From: Clostridiales bacterium | GTDB lineage: Bacteria; Bacillota; Clostridia; Tissierellales; Dethiosulfatibacteraceae | Assembly: GCA_003446975.1 (NCBI GenBank) | Contig: DMAP01000343.1 | Coordinates: 12,801 to 21,220 of the forward strand | Length of the DNA: 8,420 nucleotides | Direction: 5' to 3' | Part shown: in pieces, positions 1-4,876 of the stretch | Layout: every line of letters starts with the position of its first letter | Numbering within the stretch: the first letter of the stretch is position 1 | Made by a program: the position numbers and the translations under genes | Notes under the pieces: generated by a model | Database searches by the model: none | Told to the model about the DNA's origin: nothing | Seen by the model: only the letters and a program-made list of their open reading frames with translations

Positions 1-1782
1 GGTAAAATATACGCCTATTACATTGACCAATACAGAAAAAATGACAATATTTTGCTGAATAATTCGGTAGGTTTTTTTACTTAGAGCAAAATTCTCTGGT
101 AGCATTTCGATTTTATCTGACATAAGAGCCATGTCAGCTGCTTCAATAGCGACATCTGTGCCCGCAGCACCCATTGCAATTCCAACATCAGCTAACACCA
201 AAGCGGGTCAATCGTTTACGCCGTCTCCTACCATTGCCACCATTTCACCTGCTGTCTGCAACTCCTTTATGAAATCTAGCTTGTCTTCCGGTAATAGGTT
301 AGCTCTAAACTCAGTCAAACCTGCTTCATCACAGATTGCTTGAGCTGTGTTTTCATTATCACCCGTCAACATAATCATTCTTTTTATTCCAAGCTTTTTC
401 AGTTCATCAATTGTTTCTTTAACATGTTCGCGCATGGTGTCAGCAACTGACACACCACCTACAACCTGGTCATTTTTAACAATGACCATCGTTGTTCTTC
501 CAAGTTTTTCCTGACTGTCTATAAATTTAACAACTTCATCTGTGTGACCATTGGTGTCAGTCAAAGCTTTGCGATTAGAGACTTCGTATATATCGTCTCC
601 TAATCTTCCCCTTACACCTCTGCCGAATAGCATTTCAAAATCAGCATTTGGAATTTCACTAATATTGAATTGTTTTTTTTCACTTATAAAAGTCATTACT
701 GCTTTAGCTATTGGATGCTGTGAATTTTTTTCTGCTATTGCAGCTGCCTTTAATACTTCCATTTCAGAAAAATCGTCAAAGGTTCTAAATTCTACAACTT
801 GTGGTTTGCCTTTAGTGATTGTTCCAGTTTTATCGAAGCATATAGTAGTGATTTTTGCATTATTTTCCAAAGCAATGCCGCCTTTGATCAGGACACCTCT
901 TTTTGCAGCATTACCTACACTTGCTACTACAGCTGTTGGCGTTGCCAGTACCAATGCACAGGGGCAAGCAACAATCAATACCGACATTACCCTCATGATT
1001 TCGTAAGTCGTAAACCACACAACCACACAGGATAACAATATGACGGGTAGAAAATACTTAGCAAACTTATCTGCTGTTTTCTGCGCTTTTCCCTTATTGT
1101 TTTGCGCCATGTGTACAGTTTTTATTATTTTGCCAAGAACTGTATCTCCGCCTATTTTTTCAGTTTTTACCTCAATTACTCCGTTTTCATTTAGAGAGCC
1201 AACGTATACGTTATCTTCTATTGTCTTGTCTACTGGCATAGACTCACCAGTGATAGAAGATTCGTTAATTGCCGCATATCCTTTGATAATAACACCATCC
1301 ACAGGTACTCTTTCCCCAGGAATAACTTGCACAAAATCGCCTTCTCTAATTTGTTTTATCGAGACAACCTTATATTCACCATCAACTAATTTTCTGCATG
1401 TTGTGGGAACAAGCTTAACCAATTCACGTACAGCGTTTTTTGTCTTTTGCAGTGTAAGTTCTTCTAGAAATTCTCCAAAAATCATCATAAAGGCAACAAT
1501 TGCTCCAGGCAGAAACTCACCAACATAAGTTGTTCCAATAAGTGCTAAAACCACCAACATACCAGCTGTTATTTTTTTTAGTTCTAAGGTTGCTTCAATT
1601 GTTGATTTGATTACAAATCCACCTGCTATAACTAAAGGTATTACCGAAAAGTTGAATGGTAATAAATCGGTAAGTACATACTCAAAAACAGCGGAAATCA
1701 GAATCAATACTCCAATTACAGCTGGGAAAATAAATATTTTATATTGCATCATAGGATTACCTTGAATCTTTAAAGACGACAT
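1..1782 (-). CDS. P1B-type heavy-metal (Zn/Cd/Co-like) transporting ATPase with an in-frame TGA, partial at the left edge
   Basis: This is an inner-membrane ATP-driven metal exporter. The N-terminus has two hydrophobic pairs (about residues 14-36, 45-60, 72-88 and 90-106). They are followed by the actuator domain with TGE at 178-180, the metal-site motif CPC at 273-275 in the next membrane segment, the phosphorylation motif DKTGT at 317-321, the P1B signature HP at 356-357, TGDN at 473-476 and the hinge GDGVND at 519-524. Codon 525 is TGA. The same frame then reads on as P-A-L-V-L-A-D-V-G-I-A-M-G and into the next membrane segment, for 69 codons to the window edge. CPC with a GIAMGAAGTDVA-type hinge suggests Zn, Cd or Co rather than Cu, but this is inference. 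There is no N-terminal HMA domain. The ATG at 1780-1782 has AGGAGG 11 bases upstream. The gene lies 125 bases downstream of the His-rich gene, probably co-transcribed. Codon 525 could be selenocysteine or a nonsense mutation; if it is a real stop, the product lacks its last membrane helices and is probably inactive. Confidence 0.9.
170..210 (-). promoter_or_regulatory. In-frame UGA (208-210) with candidate bacterial SECIS hairpin
   Basis: Counting +1 as the base after UGA (position 207), CCC at +1 to +3 can pair with GGG at +36 to +38, and UUG at +7 to +9 with CAA at +32 to +34. UUAGC at +13 to +17 can pair with GUUGG at +22 to +26, with three G-U pairs, leaving the loop UGAU whose G is at +19. 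Bacterial SECIS elements lie directly after the UGA inside the coding region and carry a conserved loop G roughly 16 to 37 bases downstream; in E. coli fdhF it is near +19/+20. An alternative fold pairs CCCGC at +1 to +5 with GCGGG at +43 to +47. The upper stem is weak and only one sequence was examined by eye, so this is a candidate. Confidence 0.45.
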
Positions 1783-1907
1783 AGATCTAATTACCTCCTA
1801 AGGTTGCTTAATATTTTATGATTTTTTTACTAATAGTCGTACATAATATGAGATTGACAGGAAATGTTTAATTTTCTCTGTCAATCTTCAAAGATACATC
1901 ATTCTGT
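1783..1907 (-). other. Spacer between His-rich gene and ATPase with a long inverted repeat (1851-1887)
   Basis: AGATTGACAG at 1851-1860 and CTGTCAATCT at 1878-1887 are perfect complements. Four more pairs extend the stem inward past one bulged base, around a loop of about eight bases. On the minus-strand transcript the hairpin falls 20 bases after the His-rich stop codon and is not followed by a U run. It is therefore more likely an mRNA-stabilising or attenuating hairpin, or an operator-like dyad, than a full terminator. Each arm contains TTGACA, but no convincing -10 box lies at the right distance. The rest of the spacer is AT-rich and carries the ATPase ribosome binding site (AGGAGG, 1794-1799 read on the minus strand). 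Confidence 0.45.
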
Positions 1908-2114
1908 TTAACAGTTGCAGCCGCAACCATGGCCATGATGCTTTGCCTTTTCATCATCCTCATGATCATGGTCGTGGTCTTCGTTATGATCATGGTCGTG
2001 GTCTACATTGTCATCGTGGTCGTGGTCATGCTTGCCTTTTTTCTTTGGTTTAGTTCCGAATATATCATCAATATCGTCTACACCGTCTAAAATACCATGT
2101 TTTCCTTCGTGCAT
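1908..2114 (-). CDS. Small His/Asp-rich metal-binding protein (68 aa)
   Basis: This short cytoplasmic-looking protein has no signal peptide or membrane segment. Residues 1-20 are mixed with several acidic residues, 21-28 are Lys-rich, and 29-52 are almost pure His/Asp (runs of DHDHDH). The tail is K-H-H-G-H-G-C-G-C-N-C, adding three cysteines. Such a composition binds divalent metals (Zn, Ni, Co, Cd), so it may buffer metal or hand it to the ATPase that follows, which lacks its own N-terminal metal-binding domain; that role is inferred from the neighbourhood. I chose the ATG at 2112-2114 because GGAGG sits seven bases upstream. The open frame continues upstream to 2225, but that part covers the promoter and lacks a ribosome binding site. 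I do not recognise a named family. The metal specificity cannot be read from the sequence. Confidence 0.85.
   Translation of the reverse strand: MHEGKHGILDGVDDIDDIFGTKPKKKGKHDHDHDDNVDHDHDHNEDHDHDHEDDEKAKHHGHGCGCNC
1962..2028 (-). repeat. 24-bp tandem repeat coding for DHDHDH units
   Basis: The 19-base sequence at 1962-1980 recurs identically at 1986-2004, a period of 24 bases. A degenerate third copy occupies about 2010-2028. Each period encodes eight residues built around DHDHDH, so gain or loss of a unit keeps the frame and changes the number of metal ligands. Confidence 0.75.
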
Positions 2115-2135
2115 AATTATACCTCCTTTTATCCT

Positions 2136-2152
2136 ATCCCCCTGGTAGGGAT
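2136..2152 (-). promoter_or_regulatory. Candidate CsoR/RcnR-family operator
   Basis: ATCCCCCTGGTAGGGAT has the arms ATCCC and GGGAT around a G/C-tract centre. Operators of the DUF156 repressors (CsoR, RcnR, FrmR, InrS) characteristically have A/T-flanked G or C tracts of this shape. The site starts 10 bases downstream of the -10 box of the His-rich/ATPase promoter, so bound repressor would cover the transcription start. A DUF156 repressor is encoded about 560 bases away on the other strand. Binding itself is inferred. Confidence 0.6.
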
Positions 2153-2162
2153 GTTTGACTAA

Positions 2163-2191
2163 ATTATACTGTCCTCTTTTGAAAATGTCAA
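2163..2191 (-). promoter_or_regulatory. Consensus sigma-A promoter of the His-rich/ATPase unit
   Basis: Read on the minus strand, TTGACA (2186-2191) is followed by a 17-base spacer and TATAAT (2163-2168), a full match to the vegetative consensus. The expected start site lies just before the operator at 2136-2152. A consensus promoter overlapped by a repressor site fits a strong, metal-inducible unit. Confidence 0.85.
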
Positions 2192-2304
2192 TGTTTTTGT
2201 AGATTATTCTATTTAAAAATATCAAATATCTATTTTTATACCATATAATGTTTTTTATTAGTTTTTCTATTAACGATTTTTTTGCTAGATCACATTGAAA
2301 CGCA

Positions 2305-2333
2305 TTGACTTTTTTTTTTTTTTAATATATTCT
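2305..2333 (+). promoter_or_regulatory. Candidate sigma-A promoter with a T14 tract in the spacer
   Basis: TTGACT (2305-2310) is separated by exactly 17 bases from TATTCT (2328-2333), a four-of-six match to the -10 consensus. The spacer begins with thirteen T that continue the last T of the -35 box, making an uninterrupted T14 at 2310-2323. It is the only good promoter seen upstream of the two plus-strand genes. Slippage in the tract would change the spacer away from 17. Confidence 0.55.
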
Positions 2334-2385
2334 CGATACAGGTGTATAAACAAACTGAAAATCAACCTACACATTATCAATTCAG

Positions 2386-2397
2386 GAACGTTTGTTC
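2386..2397 (+). promoter_or_regulatory. GAAC-N4-GTTC palindrome, LexA-box-like
   Basis: GAACGTTTGTTC has the perfect GAAC-N4-GTTC arms of the Gram-positive LexA (DinR) site. It lies between the candidate promoter and the start of the cysteine-rich protein, about 37 bases before the ATG. The inner bases match the usual consensus only partly, and neither downstream gene is a typical SOS gene. It could equally be a chance dyad or another regulator's site. Confidence 0.25.
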
Positions 2398-2434
2398 ATT
2401 CATCAGTATTATAAATCATTTTAAGGAGGTTCAA

Positions 2435-2635
2435 ATGGTTAGAATATGTGAGTGTTGTTCAAACATCAATGTCGAGAATCTTAAATCCGTTGTGCCGTCA
2501 GACCAGCTTGAAGTAGCTTGTATTGGCGAGTGTAGCGCATATGACGACAAATCATATGGTTTCATTGATGATGATCTGGTTGTTTCAGAGACAGAATTAG
2601 ACTTTATTGAAGTTGTTAAAAGCAGATTGAAGTAA
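2435..2635 (+). CDS. Small cysteine-rich protein resembling DUF1450 (66 aa)
   Basis: This 66-residue acidic protein has cysteines at 5, 7, 8, 29 and 33: C-E-C-C near the N-terminus, and A-C-I-G-E-C followed by Y-G-F-I-D-D-D-L-V-V-S-E-T. That layout (an early Cys, a C-I/L-G-x-C turn and then a short strand ending in V-x-x-x-T) is like the DUF1450/YuzB group, whose fold resembles thioredoxin-like ferredoxins. Function is unknown; metal or iron-sulfur binding or a redox role is inference. The ATG at 2435 is chosen because AAGGAGG lies five bases upstream. The frame is open from a GTG at 2342, but that start has no ribosome binding site and would overlap the LexA-like dyad. It is 76 bases upstream of the repressor gene and probably co-transcribed with it. 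Confidence 0.75.
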   Translation: MVRICECCSNINVENLKSVVPSDQLEVACIGECSAYDDKSYGFIDDDLVVSETELDFIEVVKSRLK

Positions 2636-2648
2636 GAAGTAAAGTATC

Positions 2649-2700
2649 TTCAAGCTAAAAGCTTGAATTGGATTTTGGAAGGTCTTCCTATCATAAATCC
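2649..2700 (+). other. Two small hairpins in the spacer before the repressor gene
   Basis: TTCAAGCT (2649-2656) and AGCTTGAA (2660-2667) form a perfect 8-pair hairpin with an AAA loop. GGATTT (2670-2675) can pair with AAATCC (2695-2700), enclosing the dyad GGAAG/CTTCC (2677-2688). The second stem ends exactly at the AGGAGG ribosome binding site of the repressor gene (2701-2706). Neither is followed by a T run. They could tune translation or mRNA processing between the two genes, or have no role. Confidence 0.35.
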
Positions 2701-2711
2701 AGGAGGTTATC

Positions 2712-2993
2712 ATGCATCAACATACTCATGGCCCAAACAAAGATCTTATAACAAGAATGTCTAAAGTGATAGGTCACGCCAATTCTGTCAAAGTGATGAT
2801 TGAAAACAACCGTGATTGCAGTGAAATTCTCATTCAGATAGCAGCTGTCCGATCAGCTTTAAATAAAGTTGGGAAATTACTTCTAGATGACCATATAAGT
2901 CATTGTGTATTAGAAGTAATTGAAAAAGACAGTAGTGAGAAAGATGAAATACTAAATGACTTAAAAGATGCTATTGATAAATTTGTCCGATAA
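2712..2993 (+). CDS. CsoR/RcnR/InrS-family (DUF156) metal-sensing transcriptional repressor
   Basis: This 93-residue all-helical repressor is full length for the family, with the core R-M-S-K-V-I-G-H-A-N-S-V at 15-26. The metal-ligand positions are Cys36, His61 and Cys65, the same spacing as in CsoR (C36, H61, C65). The N-terminus M-H-Q-H-T-H adds His2, His4 and His6, one of which could supply the extra ligand seen in RcnR (His3) and InrS (His21). That H-C-H-C set points to Ni, Co or Zn sensing at least as much as Cu(I), as an inference. In this family apo-repressor binds G/C-tract operators and metal releases it. The likely target is the promoter of the divergent His-rich/ATPase unit. AGGAGG lies five bases before the ATG. 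The final bases overlap a dispersed repeat (2986-3005). Confidence 0.88.
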   Translation: MHQHTHGPNKDLITRMSKVIGHANSVKVMIENNRDCSEILIQIAAVRSALNKVGKLLLDDHISHCVLEVIEKDSSEKDEILNDLKDAIDKFVR

Positions 2994-3037
2994 CTAAAAG
3001 TGCTAAACTCCCACTTCTATAAGTGGGAATTTAGCAC
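2986..3037 (+). repeat. Dispersed repeat with long hairpin, left copy
   Basis: TCCGATAACTAAAAGTGCTA (2986-3005) matches 18 of 20 bases of 8401-8420 in the same orientation. In this copy it continues into a hairpin: 3000-3016 pairs with 3021-3037, giving 16 pairs with one C/A mismatch and a four-base loop. The hairpin carries CTCCCACTT and AAGTGGGA in its arms. No T run follows, so it is not a typical terminator. Hairpins of this look occur at the ends of IS200/IS605-type elements in Firmicutes, but no transposase or TnpB gene is present. The element overlaps the last codons of the repressor gene. Confidence 0.65.
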
Positions 3038-3065
3038 AGTATAGTCATTGGATAATGGTTTCTAA

Positions 3066-3107
3066 GGTTCAGTTGACGTTGAAAAACGCTAATTAAATCC
3101 AAGAACC
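3066..3107 (+). ncRNA. Possible structured RNA: nested stem with GNRA tetraloop
   Basis: GGTTC (3066-3070) pairs with GAACC (3103-3107) and TTG (3073-3075) with CAA (3100-3102). Inside, CGTT (3077-3080) pairs with AACG (3085-3088) around the tetraloop GAAA. This compact nested stem follows the repeat hairpin by about 30 bases in a stretch with no open frame. It may be part of the same repeated element, such as a guide-RNA-like end of an IS605-type element. I do not recognise it as a named riboswitch or RNA family. The structure was found by eye only. Confidence 0.35.
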
Positions 3108-3131
3108 CTGTTGATAAGCGGGAGATAAGAC

Positions 3132-3168
3132 AAAAAAATCGCTGAAGATTAAATCTACAGCGATTTTT
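3132..3168 (-). terminator. Intrinsic terminator of the fhs operon
   Basis: An 11-pair stem (3134-3144 with 3158-3168, core ATCGCTG/CAGCGAT) encloses a second small dyad, AGAT/ATCT. On the minus strand it starts six bases after the fhs stop codon and ends in a run of seven T, a classical intrinsic terminator. On the plus strand it ends in TTTTT, so it may also stop transcription coming from the repressor gene. Confidence 0.85.
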
Positions 3169-3173
3169 AATTC

Positions 3174-4850
3174 TTAGAACAATCCTGAAATCACGCCATT
3201 TTCATCTACATCAATCTTTTCTGCCGAAGGTACTTTGGGCAACCCTGGCATCTTCATGATATCCCCAGTCGAGACAACTATAAATCCTGCCCCCGCTGAG
3301 ACACTCGCTGTACTTACGGTGATTTTGAATCCCTCTGGCTTTCCAAACAACTTTGGATCATCTGATAATGAATACTGCGTCTTTGCCATGCATATAGGCA
3401 AATTTCCAAAACCAAGCTTTTCCAGGCTGTCAATTTCATTATCAGCTTTGCCACTATATGCAACGCTATCAGCTCCGTAGATTTTTTTGGCTATTGCCTC
3501 TATCTTTTCCTTGATACTTGCTTGATCTTCGTAGGTGAATTTGAAGCTGCTCTTTCCAGTTTCCACTAGTCTGATAACCTCTCTTGCCAGGGATTCTCCA
3601 CCCTCTCCACCTTTTTCCCAAACTTCGGAGAGTGCGACGTTAACGCCCAGCTCGCGGCATTTGTCTTCAACCATCTGCAACTCTGCATCCGTATCCATTG
3701 GGAACTTATTGATTGCAACTACAGCAGGCAATCCAAATTTCTGTGTTATATTCTCAACATGTTTTAGTAAATTTGGCAATCCTTTTTCGAGTGCCTCAAG
3801 GTTTTCCTTGTTATAATCGGCTTTAGGCACTCCGCCATGATGTTTCAATGCTCTCACCGTTGCCACAATAATAACGGCATCCGGTTTGAATCCTGCCTGT
3901 CTGCATTTGATATCTATGAACTTCTCCGCTCCCAAATCAGCACCAAAACCGGCTTCTGTCACGACATAGTCTGCGAAATGTCTGGCCATGTTGGTAGCCA
4001 TCAATGAATTACAACCATGAGCTATGTTGGCAAATGGTCCGCCGTGGATGAATGCCGGTGTCCCTTCCAAAGTCTGAACCAGATTGGGTTTCAATGCATC
4101 CTTCAAGAGTGCGGCCATGGCACCATGGGCATTTAGCTGTCCCGCTGTCACGGGTTGTTTGCTTCTATTGTATGCCACTATGATCTTGGCAAGTTTTTCC
4201 TTAAGGTTCATAATATCCGATGACAGGCAAAATGCTGCCATCACCTCGCTGGCAACCGTTATATCGAATCCATCTTCCCTTGGTACTCCGTTTCCTGTTC
4301 CGCCAAGACCGGATGTGATCTTTCTCAGTTGCCTGTCATTCATATCCAAGGCTCTTCTCCAGACTATTCTTCTGACATCGATGTCCAGAAGGTTTCCCTG
4401 TTGTATATGATTATCCAGCATTGCAGCCAATAAGTTATTGGCCGCACCGACAGCATGCAGGTCACCAGTAAAATGAAGATTGATATCCTCCATAGGAATG
4501 ACCTGGGCATATCCTCCACCAGCTGCTCCGCCTTTTACACCAAATACAGGTCCTAAAGAGGGCTCTCTTAATGCGACAATGGTTTTTTTGCCCAATCTGG
4601 ACAAGGCATCTGCAGTACCGATTGTTGTAGTTGTCTTGCCTTCTCCAGCTGGTGTCGGTGTGATTGCTGTCACTAAAACCATCTTAGCCTGTTTGCCTTC
4701 AGATTTTTTAAGAACATTATAGTCTATCTTGGCCTTGTACTTGCCGTAGAAATCCACGTATTCCTCATCGATTCCCAATTTGTCGGCTATTTTCATGATG
4801 TGTAAAGGTGTTGCCTCTTGTGCAATTTCTATATCGCTTTTAAATACCAT
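3174..4850 (-). CDS. fhs: Formate-tetrahydrofolate ligase (10-formyl-THF synthetase)
   Basis: This cytoplasmic enzyme makes 10-formyltetrahydrofolate from formate, ATP and THF. It is a central step of one-carbon metabolism and of the methyl branch of the Wood-Ljungdahl pathway in acetogens. At 558 residues it is full length (family about 555-560). The P-loop-like TPTPAGEGKTTTT is at 64-76, and further family blocks are intact: FTGDLHAVGAANNLL, EAGFGADLGAEKF and ATVRALKHHGGV. The C-terminus ends normally in G-V-I-S-G-L-F. The ATG is supported by GGGAGG five bases upstream. It is the last gene of the minus-strand operon, 26 bases after the YcdX-like gene. It is not certain whether it is used for acetogenesis, for formate assimilation or for reverse flux in amino-acid fermentation. 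Confidence 0.97.
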   Translation of the reverse strand: MVFKSDIEIAQEATPLHIMKIADKLGIDEEYVDFYGKYKAKIDYNVLKKSEGKQAKMVLVTAITPTPAGEGKTTTTIGTADALSRLGKKTIVALREPSLGPVFGVKGGAAGGGYAQVIPMEDINLHFTGDLHAVGAANNLLAAMLDNHIQQGNLLDIDVRRIVWRRALDMNDRQLRKITSGLGGTGNGVPREDGFDITVASEVMAAFCLSSDIMNLKEKLAKIIVAYNRSKQPVTAGQLNAHGAMAALLKDALKPNLVQTLEGTPAFIHGGPFANIAHGCNSLMATNMARHFADYVVTEAGFGADLGAEKFIDIKCRQAGFKPDAVIIVATVRALKHHGGVPKADYNKENLEALEKGLPNLLKHVENITQKFGLPAVVAINKFPMDTDAELQMVEDKCRELGVNVALSEVWEKGGEGGESLAREVIRLVETGKSSFKFTYEDQASIKEKIEAIAKKIYGADSVAYSGKADNEIDSLEKLGFGNLPICMAKTQYSLSDDPKLFGKPEGFKITVSTASVSAGAGFIVVSTGDIMKMPGLPKVPSAEKIDVDENGVISGLF

Positions 4851-4876
4851 CTGTTCCTCCCTAAAATAATATTATT

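Larger units (their letters stand above)
2115..2434. other. Divergent intergenic region of the metal locus
   Basis: These 320 bases separate the two divergent units. They hold the minus-strand operator and promoter (2136-2191), an AT-rich middle without recognisable signals (about 2192-2300), the plus-strand candidate promoter with its T tract (2305-2333), the LexA-like dyad (2386-2397) and the ribosome binding site AAGGAGG (2423-2429) of the plus-strand unit. No G/C-tract operator was seen near the plus-strand promoter, so autoregulation of the repressor is not evident. Confidence 0.7.

Noticed and set aside
208..210. Frameshift as the cause of the ATPase interruption
   Set aside because: The frame before and after the TGA is the same and the homology continues without a gap, so only this one codon is involved.
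208..210. UGA read as Trp through a variant genetic code
   Set aside because: Both PHP genes end in TGA at sensible places, and Trp residues in the window are encoded by TGG.
551..1528. Plus-strand open frames of 78-162 codons opposite the ATPase
   Set aside because: They are shadows of a clearly coding minus-strand gene, with no ribosome binding sites or recognisable domains.
2115..2225. N-terminal extension of the His-rich protein
   Set aside because: It would cover the consensus promoter and operator, whereas GGAGG lies correctly before the ATG at 2112-2114.
2342..2434. GTG start extending the cysteine-rich protein by 31 residues
   Set aside because: There is no ribosome binding site before the GTG, while AAGGAGG precedes the ATG at 2435, and the extension overlaps the leader and dyad.
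3000..3037. The long hairpin as the intrinsic terminator of the repressor gene
   Set aside because: No T run follows the stem and part of the sequence recurs at the right edge, so it fits a repeated element better.
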